DNA of 64,000 nucleotides from Anaerolineales bacterium UBA5195 (GCA_002412925.1 DHVZ01000033.1:38888-102887), one strand, 5' to 3'. Shown: positions 51,686 to 60,958, counted from the stretch's first letter. Notes: a model not told the origin generated them from the letters alone. Numbers and translations: made by a program.

Positions 51686-52469
51686 AATTTGCGAATGCCC
51701 CAGTTCAGCTTGGGCTAAAGCGCTGGTTCTGAAAAAATATTTGGTTCAGTATTATCACTGTGAATACTGCGGTTTTATTCAAACCGAAGAACCCTATTGG
51801 CTGGAAGAGTCATATTCAGAGGCTATCGCGCGTAATGATATTGGGCTCGTGGGCAGAAACCTTGCCATGACCGGGTTGACGTCTGCAACTATTCTGACTT
51901 TTTTTGATTGTAATGCGCGCTTTGTTGATTATGGCGGTGGGTATGGCTTGTTCGTGCGGCTGATGCGCGATCACGGGATGGATTTTTATCGCAATGATAA
52001 ATACGCGCCAAACCTATTTGCGCAGGGATTTGAGGCGGATGAGGCGGGCAATTATCCCTATGAATTGCTGACGGCGTTTGAGGTCTTTGAACATCTGGTC
52101 AACCCATTAAACGAAATCCAGCAAATGATGCTTTATTCGCGCAGTATTCTATTCACCACCTTTTTGGTTCCTGTACCTTCGCCAGCGTTGGAAGCGTGGT
52201 GGTATTACAGTCTGGATCATGGACAGCATATATCGCTTTATACGCTTCAGTCGTTGAAGGTCCTTGCTCAAAAGCTAAACCTAAATCTATATTCTAATCA
52301 GCGCTCATTCCACCTGCTAACGGATAAAAAACTATCTCGAACATTATTCGAATTCGTATCTCGCGGTAAAATTTCAATGTTGGTGAATTTTATATTGTAT
52401 AAGCGACTTGCCCATCAATCATTTTTGCCATCTGATTATGTGGCGCTGACGGGGAAAAATCTAAGCTAG
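51675..52469 (+). CDS. Zinc-ribbon class I methyltransferase, copy A
   Basis: A 264-residue protein from ATG 51675 (GGGAGG upstream). The N-terminal CKIC...HCEYCGF pair of CxxC motifs would bind zinc. A methyltransferase-23-like domain follows (RFVDYGGGYGLFVRLMRDHG; LLTAFEVFEHLVNPLNEI). The motif HGQHISLYTLQSLKVLA lies downstream. This architecture occurs in sugar C-methyltransferases and related enzymes. A close paralog lies at 55240, sharing GFIQTEEPYW and the GQHI-L-Y region. Confidence 0.82.
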   Translation: MLCKICECPSSAWAKALVLKKYLVQYYHCEYCGFIQTEEPYWLEESYSEAIARNDIGLVGRNLAMTGLTSATILTFFDCNARFVDYGGGYGLFVRLMRDHGMDFYRNDKYAPNLFAQGFEADEAGNYPYELLTAFEVFEHLVNPLNEIQQMMLYSRSILFTTFLVPVPSPALEAWWYYSLDHGQHISLYTLQSLKVLAQKLNLNLYSNQRSFHLLTDKKLSRTLFEFVSRGKISMLVNFILYKRLAHQSFLPSDYVALTGKNLS

Positions 52470-52491
52470 GTTGGAGTTTATATCGAATCAT

Positions 52492-53580
52492 ATGGCATCT
52501 TCTAGCATTTTTATCTATGACAATATCCCATCCCTTGGCGCGCCGGGTGGCGTGGCGCGTTATTTCCGGCATATTAGCGATGGTTTAATTTCTTATTTTG
52601 GCGGACAGGCTACTATTTACTCACCCCAGATGCGTAATTATGGTTCGGCCAGGCATATTCACGCCTTGCCGCTCAATTTTAGAGGCATGAGATGGTTGGA
52701 TTATTTTCTGGCAAGTTGGACAGTTGGGCAGAGGCCGGCTGCTATCTACTATAGCCCTTATTTCGGAAATGTTCGCACAACTGCGGCTCAAGTCTTTACG
52801 GTTTATGACATGATTTATGAACTAAAATTTCGGCGGACAAGAGATGTTCAAGCCTTTATTGATGAAAAAAGACGTTGTATTGAGAATGCCACGCTCTTGA
52901 TTGCTATTAGCCAAAGCACAGCGCATGATATTATTACTTGTTACCCCCATGTAGATCCAGCTAAAATTATATTTATCTGGCTTGGCGTTGATGAGTTCTT
53001 TTTTGACGTATCTCGGATACCGAGTCGTGTGGGTAAACCTTATTTCTTATATGTCGGCAGTCGGGTGGAATATAAAAATTTTGAACGCGCACTGCGAGCA
53101 TTTGGGGAGGCTGGACTCGCAAAGGATTTTAATTTGCGGGTTATTTCGCCTGATCATACAAACAGATTTACTATAGAGGAAACTGCCTTAATACGCCGTT
53201 ATAATATTGAGAACAACGTGGATTTGCGGCTTGCGGTTAATGAAACTGAATTGCGCGATAGTTATGCAGGCGCAACAGCCTTTGTATATCCATCTGTATA
53301 TGAGGGATTTGGTTTGCCGGTTTTGGAAGCCCTCGCATCCGGTACACTGGTGACTGCCTCTAATGCTGCCTCTATTCCTGAAGTTGCCGGGGATACGGCA
53401 TTGTATTTTGATCCTCTTTCTGTAGATTCTATCGCTGAAGCATTGTTGCGCATGGCGGCTCTGTCAGATGCCGAGCGCCATATTCGAGTTGCGCAGGGGA
53501 TTATTCATGCTCGTCAGTTCAGTTGGGCGAGATGTCAGCAACAGACCATCGAAGCGATTGCTCGATTAATGCCTTCCTAG
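52492..53580 (+). CDS. Glycosyltransferase family 4 (GT1/GT4-type)
   Basis: About 362 residues from ATG 52492; the frame extends to a TTG at 52471. GT-B fold with LGAPGGVARYFRHISDGL at the acceptor side. The C-terminal half is typical: PYFLYVGSRVEYKNFERALR, then the E-x7-E motif YEGFGLPVLEALASGT, then SIPEVAGDTALYFDP. It probably uses a nucleotide-sugar to extend the lipid-linked repeat unit. Confidence 0.87.
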   Translation: MASSSIFIYDNIPSLGAPGGVARYFRHISDGLISYFGGQATIYSPQMRNYGSARHIHALPLNFRGMRWLDYFLASWTVGQRPAAIYYSPYFGNVRTTAAQVFTVYDMIYELKFRRTRDVQAFIDEKRRCIENATLLIAISQSTAHDIITCYPHVDPAKIIFIWLGVDEFFFDVSRIPSRVGKPYFLYVGSRVEYKNFERALRAFGEAGLAKDFNLRVISPDHTNRFTIEETALIRRYNIENNVDLRLAVNETELRDSYAGATAFVYPSVYEGFGLPVLEALASGTLVTASNAASIPEVAGDTALYFDPLSVDSIAEALLRMAALSDAERHIRVAQGIIHARQFSWARCQQQTIEAIARLMPS

Positions 53581-53608
53581 TTTTTATCTCAAACGATATA
53601 AGGTTATT

Positions 53609-54382
53609 ATGGGAAATTCCATTAAAAAATTAGGTTCTATCATTCATCATTGGCATGAACGCGCCTATACTCTTTGGAGAATACGCGAGACAGGGGTTCA
53701 CTTCCGCAAGGCATTGGCATATTATGAGCAGGTGTTCTTTCTCGAATTTAGATCGGCATTAATCGGTGACAATTTGATCGTTTATGATATTGGTGCAGCG
53801 AGCGGCGTGTTTAGTGCTTGTTTGGCCAAGTTATGTAATGTTCAGTCTGTTCATGCTTTTGAACCTATCCCGTCCGCATTTGCGGAATTGACGGAGCATA
53901 CGCGACAATATCCTCAAATTGAACGGCATAATGTTGCGGTTGGAGCAGAAAATGCTGAGTCGACTATCTGGGTGACAGTCGACTCCCGCGACTCCAGCTC
54001 ATTATTGAAAATGCTTCCCTTGCATAAAGAAGAGCAGCCCTATGCCACCTATGAAGACCAGCCGGAAAAAATTCAAATCGTTCGCTTGGATGATTTTGTG
54101 CGAGAAAAGCAACTCCCGCTACCGGATGTCATGAAAATTGATGTGCAAGGGTATGAGACTCATGTTCTGGATGGGGGATCAACCGTAATTACACATGCAG
54201 CTTTTGTGATTCTGGAAATGAGTTTTCTCTCACTCTATGAGGGTGGCCCACTTTTTGATGATGTTTACTGCCAGATGCGAAATTTGGGCTTTCGATTAGT
54301 GGGGATGACAGGTGGTTTGCGTGGCGTGTCGGGAAGACATTTGCAGGCAGATGGAATTTTTCAGAATCTCAGGTATGTCTGA
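53609..54382 (+). CDS. FkbM-family methyltransferase (second copy)
   Basis: A 257-residue protein. SAM site VYDIGAASGVFSACLAKL near residue 58, HAFEPIPSAFAEL, then LPDVMKIDVQGYETHVLDGG near 170. The C terminus ends in LQADGIFQNLRYV. It differs from the copy at 49912 in most positions and is less AT-rich, so it is probably not a recent duplicate. It likely methylates a sugar hydroxyl. Confidence 0.86.
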   Translation: MGNSIKKLGSIIHHWHERAYTLWRIRETGVHFRKALAYYEQVFFLEFRSALIGDNLIVYDIGAASGVFSACLAKLCNVQSVHAFEPIPSAFAELTEHTRQYPQIERHNVAVGAENAESTIWVTVDSRDSSSLLKMLPLHKEEQPYATYEDQPEKIQIVRLDDFVREKQLPLPDVMKIDVQGYETHVLDGGSTVITHAAFVILEMSFLSLYEGGPLFDDVYCQMRNLGFRLVGMTGGLRGVSGRHLQADGIFQNLRYV

Positions 54383-54387
54383 CCCCC

Positions 54388-55218
54388 ATGTCTGAATTAC
54401 TGAAACTATCTATCGTTACTCCTTCCTACAATCATGGCCGTTTTCTGGAACAGACCATTCTTTCGGTTATTAACCAAGATTACAACAACGTTGAACATAT
54501 CGTCATTGATGGCGCCAGCCAGGATGGCAGTGTTGAAATTATTCGCGAATATGAAAGGCATATTGCCTATTGGGTGAGTGAGCCAGATAAAGATCTCCGC
54601 TATGCCCTGCAAAAGGGTTTTGCTCGCGCCAGCGGCGATGTGGTTGCGTGGCAGAATGCGGATGATTATTATGAGCCGAATGTGTTTGCGCAGGTGATGC
54701 GTATCTTTCAAGAACGGCCCGAAGTGGATCTGGTATATGGGAATATAAAGATTATCGATGAAAATAGTCAGCAGATCGATGAATTGCGCCATATTCCCAT
54801 CTATTATCCACTGGACCTTTTTGGAGGAATGCCTTTTCAAAATCATGCCGCATTTTTTCGACGCAGTTTGTGGGAACAAGCTGGAGGAATTAATTTTTAT
54901 GAGTTGAACTATGATGTTGACTTAATTTTTCGGCTGGCGCGTCAGGCGCATCCTTTTTTTATTCACCGTGCGCTTGCCGCTTATCGGAATCATACCGGTT
55001 CATTAACGTTTTCTGGGAAAACTGAGAATTTACAAAAAGATCCCTGGTTCATCCGGCGTCGTTTTCTGGGTAGATGGAGCGGGTTGCCATCATGGTGTTT
55101 TTTACCTGCCATTGTGCTGGCAAAAGCTCGTCGATATGCTTACCTGGCATATCAGGGAGACTGGGATTATCTTTTGCGACATGGCCTCAATAGACTGACC
55201 AAGAGAAGGTTCACTTGA
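54388..55218 (+). CDS. Glycosyltransferase family 2
   Basis: A 276-residue GT-A enzyme. LSIVTPSYNHGRFLEQTILS and HIVIDGASQDGSVEII at the N terminus are classical. The DxD-like motif is AWQNADDYYEP, and QNHAAFFRRSLWEQAGG marks the acceptor loop. The start is six bases after the FkbM stop, with no clear ribosome site, suggesting coupling. Confidence 0.9.
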   Translation: MSELLKLSIVTPSYNHGRFLEQTILSVINQDYNNVEHIVIDGASQDGSVEIIREYERHIAYWVSEPDKDLRYALQKGFARASGDVVAWQNADDYYEPNVFAQVMRIFQERPEVDLVYGNIKIIDENSQQIDELRHIPIYYPLDLFGGMPFQNHAAFFRRSLWEQAGGINFYELNYDVDLIFRLARQAHPFFIHRALAAYRNHTGSLTFSGKTENLQKDPWFIRRRFLGRWSGLPSWCFLPAIVLAKARRYAYLAYQGDWDYLLRHGLNRLTKRRFT

Positions 55219-55239
55219 CCCTTATGGGAAAACGATAAC

Positions 55240-56022
55240 ATGATATGTAAAATTTGCACTTCACCCGTAACTTCTATTGGGACCGCTTTAGTTTTACAGA
55301 AACATCAAGTTGAATACTTTCGGTGCGCTCATTGTGGTTTTATCCAAACCGAAAAGCCATACTGGCTTTCTGAAGCCTATTCTGAAACCATTGCGCGAAG
55401 TGATATCGGTTTGATCGGAAGAAATATGAAGGTTGCCAATATAACAGCAGTCATGATTTCCGCGTTTTTTGATTCAAAATCCCGCTTTCTGGATTATGGC
55501 GGCGGTAATGGCATGTTTGTGCGCCTGATGCGTGATAAGAGCTTTGATTTCTTCTGGCAAGATCGCTATACAGTGAATCAATTTTCTCGCGGTTTTGAAA
55601 GTAAAGATAGCGAAGACTATCATTTGGTTACAGCCTTTGAAGTTTTCGAGCATCTTGAAGATCCGCTTAGCGAAATACAAAAGATGTTGTTGTATTCGGA
55701 TAATATTTTGTTTAGTACTACCCTTGTTCCAACCCGTTATCCTTCACCTGGGAATTGGTGGTATTACACCCTGGACACAGGTCAACATATTGCTCTCTAT
55801 TCGGAAGAATCTCTCAAGGAGATTGCTAAAAAGTTCAATTTATGCCTTTATTCGAATGGCCGGTCATTCCATTTATTGACGAAGAAAAAAGTGCCGGGGT
55901 TATTATTTTTTCTATTTAGCATTGGTCCAATTGCGAGTTTTTTCTGGAGTTTTTTCTCAATTGGGAAAAAATCTTTACTGGAAAGAGATTATTCCCAAAT
56001 CACAGGCACCAAGCTTAAATGA
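55240..56022 (+). CDS. Zinc-ribbon class I methyltransferase, copy B (ends inside an IS end)
   Basis: A 260-residue paralog of the protein at 51675. CKIC...RCAHCGFIQTEKPYW is the zinc ribbon, RFLDYGGGNGMFVRLMRDKS the SAM site, LVTAFEVFEHLEDPLSEI the next motif, and TGQHIALYSEESLKEIAKKF the shared downstream motif. Its stop codon (56020-56022) lies within the left inverted repeat of the insertion sequence. The last residues TGTKLK align with TGKNLS of copy A, so little or nothing of the protein is lost. Confidence 0.83.
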   Translation: MICKICTSPVTSIGTALVLQKHQVEYFRCAHCGFIQTEKPYWLSEAYSETIARSDIGLIGRNMKVANITAVMISAFFDSKSRFLDYGGGNGMFVRLMRDKSFDFFWQDRYTVNQFSRGFESKDSEDYHLVTAFEVFEHLEDPLSEIQKMLLYSDNILFSTTLVPTRYPSPGNWWYYTLDTGQHIALYSEESLKEIAKKFNLCLYSNGRSFHLLTKKKVPGLLFFLFSIGPIASFFWSFFSIGKKSLLERDYSQITGTKLK

Positions 56023-56048
56023 TTTGAGTGTGACTAAAACCGGTTGGT
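56016..56048 (+). repeat. Left inverted repeat of the insertion sequence
   Basis: Begins TAAATGATTTGAGTG and ends CCGGTTGGT. It contains the stop codon of the upstream methyltransferase. Confidence 0.85.
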
Positions 56049-56129
56049 AAGAGAAAGGAGGAGTTGAAAGAGGGGCAAGCTTCTGGGATGATATTGTTTG
56101 GAGAAAACATTCGTCTCAGGAGGTGTGCC

Positions 56130-57593
56130 ATGACTTTCAACTCCAGTCAAATGATACCGCAACTGCGGGATGAATTTGAGCGTTTGCTGGCGTTCGTGGT
56201 TGGGCCGCAGGCGCAAACGGCAACGATGGATCAAATGGAGCGCAGTCTGTTTCGACAAGTCTTACATCTGGGCTACCAGTTGTTGCGATTGTTTGTGATG
56301 AAGCGCGCCGAAAGCGAATCGCATGCACTGCTGGTGAAAAGTGACCAAACGGTCTTGGCGTATCATTCGCAGAAAGAGCGGGACTACTTTTCGATATTTG
56401 GCAAGCTGCGGTTGGAGCGTGCCTACTTCTACGCTTGGGGAGGGCGCGGATGCTTTCCAATGGATGAGGCCTTAAGTCTGCCAGAACATTGTTACTCGGA
56501 TATGTTAATGGAGAATGCTGAGTTGCTGGGCGTGGAAGGAGCCTATGACAAAGGGTTGCAGGTGCTGGGTCGGTTGCTGGATTTGAAGTTGTCTGAATTG
56601 GCTTTAGAGAACCGGGTGGCAGAAGACAGCCAGACAGTCAAGGCATTTTATACCCAGAAAGCCGCTTTCCCGATTACGGAAGAAGGCCCAATCCTGGTTG
56701 CCCAGGCCGATGGGAAAGGAGTGCCGCTGGTAGGTCGTGAGTTGGAGGTCAAAGTGCGTCGTGGTAAAGGAGACAAGAAAACCCAGAAAAAAGAAGCCAT
56801 TGCCACCGCCGTCTATACGATCGAACCTTATCTCCGTACTCCGCGAGAAGTGCTGAATGCACTCTTCAGGCGGGAAGAGCCAGCTGCAAAACGTCCAGCA
56901 CCTCACCATAAGCAAATTTTCGCCAGTTTGCGAGGTAAAGACCCAGCCCTCAAACGTTTGGCCAAATGGGTCCTGCGTCGAGACGGTCAACACATCTCCC
57001 AGCACGTGGCCCTCACCGATGGAGCAGAACCTTTGCAAAGACGGATGTTGGCCCGCCTGCCAGGATTTCAGCTTGTCTTGGATATCATCCACGCTGTGGA
57101 ATATCTTTGGAAGGCTGGTACAGCCCTGTACGGCGAGACCGACCCTTACCGCGCAGAATGGGTTGAGGCGCAAACCCTGCAACTCTTGTCCAGCCAGACC
57201 CCGGCTGTCATCCAAATGCTGGAAAACAAAGCCGCTTCTCTGGCCGAGAATAGTCAAGCTGCCAAAACCTTGCGTGGAGTGGCAAGTTACTTTCAACGCA
57301 ATCTGCCCTACATGGACTATGCCGAATACTTGCGCCGAGGCTGGCCCATCGGCACAGGTATGATCGAAGGCACTTGCCGTCATCTGGTCAAAGATCGCAT
57401 GGAATTGTCAGGTATGCGTTGGACCGTGGCAGGCGTTGAAGCTGTCTTGGCTTTGCGCGCCGTGAACGAGAACAACGACTGGGAAGATTTTCACGCCCTC
57501 CGCCGTGCACGACGCCATCGAGAATTGTATGGCTCAACGCTCAAGCCCACCCGGCTTGACCTGGTCGAACGCTTCGATACCAACCAGCTTTAG
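56130..57593 (+). CDS. ISKra4-family transposase
   Basis: A 487-residue DDE transposase from ATG 56130 with a strong AGGAGGTGTG site; the open frame extends further upstream without one. Likely catalytic acidic residues lie in VAQADGKGVPL, QLVLDIIHAVEYLW and GTGMIEGTCRHLVKDRMELS, followed by SGMRWT. The N-terminal part has KRAESESHALLVKSDQ. The stop lies inside the right inverted repeat. The nearest family by motif is ISKra4; the exact group needs a database search. Confidence 0.88.
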   Translation: MTFNSSQMIPQLRDEFERLLAFVVGPQAQTATMDQMERSLFRQVLHLGYQLLRLFVMKRAESESHALLVKSDQTVLAYHSQKERDYFSIFGKLRLERAYFYAWGGRGCFPMDEALSLPEHCYSDMLMENAELLGVEGAYDKGLQVLGRLLDLKLSELALENRVAEDSQTVKAFYTQKAAFPITEEGPILVAQADGKGVPLVGRELEVKVRRGKGDKKTQKKEAIATAVYTIEPYLRTPREVLNALFRREEPAAKRPAPHHKQIFASLRGKDPALKRLAKWVLRRDGQHISQHVALTDGAEPLQRRMLARLPGFQLVLDIIHAVEYLWKAGTALYGETDPYRAEWVEAQTLQLLSSQTPAVIQMLENKAASLAENSQAAKTLRGVASYFQRNLPYMDYAEYLRRGWPIGTGMIEGTCRHLVKDRMELSGMRWTVAGVEAVLALRAVNENNDWEDFHALRRARRHRELYGSTLKPTRLDLVERFDTNQL

Positions 57594-57611
57594 TCACACT
57601 CAAATCATTTA
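57579..57611 (-). repeat. Right inverted repeat of the insertion sequence
   Basis: Reads ACCAACCAGC...CAAATCATTTA on plus, the complement of the left end with two mismatches. It contains the transposase stop. Confidence 0.85.
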
Positions 57612-57631
57612 GCGATAGACCGGTGATTTTC

Positions 57632-58807
57632 ATGAGGATTCTAAAAGTTCACAGTTATTACACTCAACCTGGTGGAGAAGATACTGTTTTTCGAGCCGAG
57701 TCGGCTCTCTTGCGCGCAAATGGGCATGAAGTTATCGAATATCTTGAATACAATCAAAAAATTGAAGGGATGAATCAGGCGGCAGTTGCGTTGCAAACGC
57801 TCTGGTCGCGCCCCTCTTATCAAAAGTTTCAGCAGTTCCTTTACAAAAACCAACCTGATATTGTTCATTTTCACAATACTTTCCCATTAATCTCTCCTTC
57901 CGTTTATTATGCCTGCCAGGAATTAAATCTCCCGGTCGTGCAAACGCTCGATAATCAAAGATTGATCTGCCCGGCCTCGACATTTTATCGCAATGGAAAT
58001 CTATGTCTTGATTGTCTAGGGAAGGTTCCAGCCTGGCCAGGCGTTTTGCATGCCTGTTACCATGCCTCTCGTTTGCATACAGCCGTAGTCGCCTCGATGG
58101 TGGCGCTCCATCATTGGTTGGGTACCTGGCGAACCAAGGTGGATTCTTTTTTGTGTTCAACTCATTTTTACCGCAATCTGTTTGTGCAAGCCGGATTTCC
58201 CGCTAAGAAAATCGTGGTTCTGCCTCATTTTGTTCAAGAAACACCTATGCCGGTTTTTCCGAAAAAAGATGGAGAGTATGCATTGTTTATCGGTCGTCTT
58301 GATCCTGAAAAAGGGATCAAGACTCTTCTGGAAGCCTGGTGTCAATTGGATTTTCCGTTAAAAATACGTGGGGAAGGGCGTTTGGAAGAATGGGCAAGAG
58401 GATTTGTAAAGCAACAAGATATGGATAAGATCGAATTTATAAGACGCTTGGACGAGCAGGGATTATCAAACTTGATCGGTAATGCTCGGTTTTTAATCAT
58501 GCCGTCAGAAGGCTATTATGAGACATTTGGGATGGTTATCATTGAGTCTTATTCAAGATGTGTGCCAGTGGTTGCCTCAAATATTGGGGTTGTGCCAGAA
58601 CTGGTCCCCGATAAGGAAACCGGATTGCTTTTTGAACCAGGGAATGCCTGGGATTTGGCAGAGAAAGCAGAATGGATGTGGCGTCATCCTGCTGAGGCAA
58701 GTAAAATGGGTATGCAGGGCCTAGATTCTTATCGGGAACGGTTTACAGAGAATCAGTGTTACCAAACTTTGATTGGAATATATGAGGGTCTGGTGAGCTT
58801 GAAATGA
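57632..58807 (+). CDS. Glycosyltransferase family 4
   Basis: A 391-residue GT-B protein from ATG 57632. MRILKVHSYYTQPGGEDTVF and EYNQKIEGMNQA are typical of family 4 enzymes of capsule loci. QTLDNQRLICPASTFYRNG and CLDCLGKVP form a cysteine-containing loop. The C-terminal donor site has EYALFIGRLDPEKGIKTLLE and the E-x7-E motif YETFGMVIIESYS. Only 20 bases separate it from the insertion sequence, so the element may drive or block its expression. The stop overlaps the next start by four bases. Confidence 0.88.
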   Translation: MRILKVHSYYTQPGGEDTVFRAESALLRANGHEVIEYLEYNQKIEGMNQAAVALQTLWSRPSYQKFQQFLYKNQPDIVHFHNTFPLISPSVYYACQELNLPVVQTLDNQRLICPASTFYRNGNLCLDCLGKVPAWPGVLHACYHASRLHTAVVASMVALHHWLGTWRTKVDSFLCSTHFYRNLFVQAGFPAKKIVVLPHFVQETPMPVFPKKDGEYALFIGRLDPEKGIKTLLEAWCQLDFPLKIRGEGRLEEWARGFVKQQDMDKIEFIRRLDEQGLSNLIGNARFLIMPSEGYYETFGMVIIESYSRCVPVVASNIGVVPELVPDKETGLLFEPGNAWDLAEKAEWMWRHPAEASKMGMQGLDSYRERFTENQCYQTLIGIYEGLVSLK

Positions 58808-59550
58808 TGTCAATCATCGGCACCTGCGTAAACTTAACCAGCTATTCTGAGGCAACGCGGAATGTTCTTGATTGGTCAATGCGAGGGGAAAGCCGCACTA
58901 TCTGCGCTGCCAATGTTCACATGCTGATGGAAGCATACGATTCTGTCCAATATCGTGATGTGCTCAACCAGGCTGATTTGGTGACCCCGGATGGGATGCC
59001 GCTGGTCTGGATGCTGCGCCTGAAGGGCGCGAAGGGCCAGACCCGCGTCTATGGCCCGACGCTCATGCTGCATGTTTTGGAGCAGGCCGCCAGGGAGCAG
59101 ATTCCGGTTGGTTTTTATGGTTCAGCCCCGCAGACCCTGGAGCTGCTTATCGCCCGCCTGGAAGAGCGGTTCCCCGGCTTGAAGGTGGTTTATGCCTTTA
59201 GCCCTCCTTTTCGGGCGCTCAATGAATTAGAATCAACCCAGGTCACGGCTGAAATTGTCAAATCGGGTGCGCGGATCCTGTTTGTCGGGCTGGGCTGCCC
59301 GAAGCAGGAAACCTGGATGGCGGAACACAAAGGGAAAATCCCCGCGGTGATGCTGGGCGTGGGTGCCGCCTTTGATTTTCATGCCGGGATCAAGCGCCAG
59401 TCTCCGCTCATCCTTCAAAAGCTGGGCCTGGAGTGGCTTTTCCGCCTTATCCAGGAGCCTAAACGCCTTTGGCGGCGCTACCTGTATCATAATCCGCGCT
59501 TCGTTTTTCTCGCAATGGCCGACTTGCTTGGATTTTTACATCCCAGATAA
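58804..59550 (+). CDS. WecG/TagA/CpsF-family glycosyltransferase
   Basis: A 248-residue GT26 enzyme. TICAANVHMLMEAYDS, ADLVTPDGMPLVWMLR and RVYGPTLMLHVLEQAA carry the conserved active-site region (TPDG). GFYGSAPQTLE, LFVGLGCPKQETWM and GVGAAFDFHAGIKRQSP complete the family pattern. It usually adds the second sugar (ManNAc-type or related) to a lipid-linked primer. Base usage returns to the GC-richer style of the rest of the window part-way through this gene. Confidence 0.92.
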   Translation: MMSIIGTCVNLTSYSEATRNVLDWSMRGESRTICAANVHMLMEAYDSVQYRDVLNQADLVTPDGMPLVWMLRLKGAKGQTRVYGPTLMLHVLEQAAREQIPVGFYGSAPQTLELLIARLEERFPGLKVVYAFSPPFRALNELESTQVTAEIVKSGARILFVGLGCPKQETWMAEHKGKIPAVMLGVGAAFDFHAGIKRQSPLILQKLGLEWLFRLIQEPKRLWRRYLYHNPRFVFLAMADLLGFLHPR

Positions 59551-59554
59551 AAAT

Positions 59555-60958
59555 ATGCTCAGACGCTTTTCTGTCAACTTCGCCCTGTTTTCGATGTTCC
59601 TGGATGGCCTGGCTGTCCTGTTCAGCCTCTGGTTTTCTGAGGCTTCCCGTCCCTGGCTGAACGGGCTGTCTTTTCTCGAGCCGATCCCGGCTTCGTTCAG
59701 GCTTCCCGCGGCCCTTTATCTGCTCTTTCCACTGCTCTGGCTGGTTATTTATGCTGCGCTGTCCATTTACGATGGCAAAAAATACCTGCGGGTGGTCGAT
59801 GAATTTGCGGCGCTTTCGCTCGCCATGTTCATCGCCTCCATCTCGGCGGCGGGAGTCCTCTATTTTTCCTACCGGCAGGTTTCGCGCGCCCTGTTTGTTG
59901 TCTATATCGTTTTGACCTATCTCCTTTCGCTTTCCTGGCGCAGCCTGGCGCGCTGGTATTTTCGCGCCCAGAAGGATTCCCCTGACCGCCTGCGCCGCCT
60001 GCTGATTGTTGGCGATGGGCCCCTCGGCCAGAGCATTCGGGCGCAAATCGAAAAAACGGGCAGCGCCAGCTTCCTGCTGGTCGGTTTTGTCGATGACCGT
60101 GAAGGCGGCGATTTACATTTGCTCGGGGGCAAAGCGGAGATTCGGGAAATCGTGGCCCGGCATGAAATCAGCGACGTGGTCATCGCCCTGCCCTACTCGG
60201 CTTATCACGAAATGGGGAACCTGGTTCAATCCCTGGAGGAGGCCCCGGTCCAGATCTGGGTGGCGCTCGGCTTCTTTGACCTGGCGCTCTACAAGACAGC
60301 CATTGAAGACTTCGCCGGGATTCCGATGCTCGATTTGCGCGCCTCGGCCATCGACGATTACCAGCGCATGTTGAAACGGGTCTTTGACCTGCTTCTGGGC
60401 GGGGCCGGGATGATCTTGGCTGCCCCGCTCATGGCTTTGGCCGCCCTCGTGATTCTGCTCGAAGATGGTCACCCGGTTATTTTTCGGCAAAAAAGAGTCG
60501 GGGAGAATGGCCGGGTCTTTGAAATGCTCAAGTTCAGGACGATGCTCAAAAATGCCGAGGCGCTGCGCAGCCTGGTCGAACAGCAAGATGAAAATGGAAA
60601 TTTGATCCACAAGTCCAAAAATGATCCGCGGGTCACCCGGGCGGGCCGCTTCCTGCGCCGTTTCAGCCTGGATGAACTGCCCCAGATTTTTAACATCCTG
60701 GCCGGGACGATGAGCATCGTTGGCCCGCGCCCTGAAATGCCCTACCTGGTCGAGAAATACCAGCCCTGGCAGCGCAAACGCTTTGCCGTCCCGCCCGGCC
60801 TGACGGGCTGGTGGCAGGTCAATGGCCGCAGCGACCGCCCGATGCACCTGCACACCGAAGACGACCTGTACTATATCCAGAATTATTCCATCTGGCTGGA
60901 CATCCAAATCATCGTCCGGACGATTTGGGTTGTGCTGATTGGCAGGGGCTCCTATTGA
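59555..60958 (+). CDS. Polyprenyl-phosphate sugar-1-phosphate transferase (WcaJ/WbaP type)
   Basis: A 467-residue initiating transferase from ATG 59555. Five helices (about 5-130) are followed by a cytoplasmic nucleotide-binding-like domain (LLIVGDGPLGQSIRAQIEKT). The catalytic C-terminal domain has MLKRVFDLLLGGAGMIL, VIFRQKRVGENGRVFEMLKF and RTM, LPQIFNILAGTMSIVGPRPE and VPPGLTGWWQVNGRS. It puts the first sugar phosphate on undecaprenyl phosphate. The frame upstream of the ATG is inside the WecG gene. Confidence 0.93.
   Translation: MLRRFSVNFALFSMFLDGLAVLFSLWFSEASRPWLNGLSFLEPIPASFRLPAALYLLFPLLWLVIYAALSIYDGKKYLRVVDEFAALSLAMFIASISAAGVLYFSYRQVSRALFVVYIVLTYLLSLSWRSLARWYFRAQKDSPDRLRRLLIVGDGPLGQSIRAQIEKTGSASFLLVGFVDDREGGDLHLLGGKAEIREIVARHEISDVVIALPYSAYHEMGNLVQSLEEAPVQIWVALGFFDLALYKTAIEDFAGIPMLDLRASAIDDYQRMLKRVFDLLLGGAGMILAAPLMALAALVILLEDGHPVIFRQKRVGENGRVFEMLKFRTMLKNAEALRSLVEQQDENGNLIHKSKNDPRVTRAGRFLRRFSLDELPQIFNILAGTMSIVGPRPEMPYLVEKYQPWQRKRFAVPPGLTGWWQVNGRSDRPMHLHTEDDLYYIQNYSIWLDIQIIVRTIWVVLIGRGSY

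Larger units (their letters stand above)
56016..57611 (+). mobile_element. ISKra4-like insertion sequence, complete
   Basis: A 1596-bp element bounded by 33-bp inverted repeats that match at 31 of 33 positions, the outer 23 perfectly (TAAATGATTTGAGTGTGACT...). It carries one transposase gene with an intact reading frame, so it could be active. No convincing target duplication is seen at the junctions (AAGC before, GCGA after). Confidence 0.88.

Noticed and set aside
56040..56130. Upstream extension of the transposase to 56064
   Set aside because: The extension has no ribosome site, while ATG 56130 follows AGGAGGTGTG and starts the conserved N terminus.
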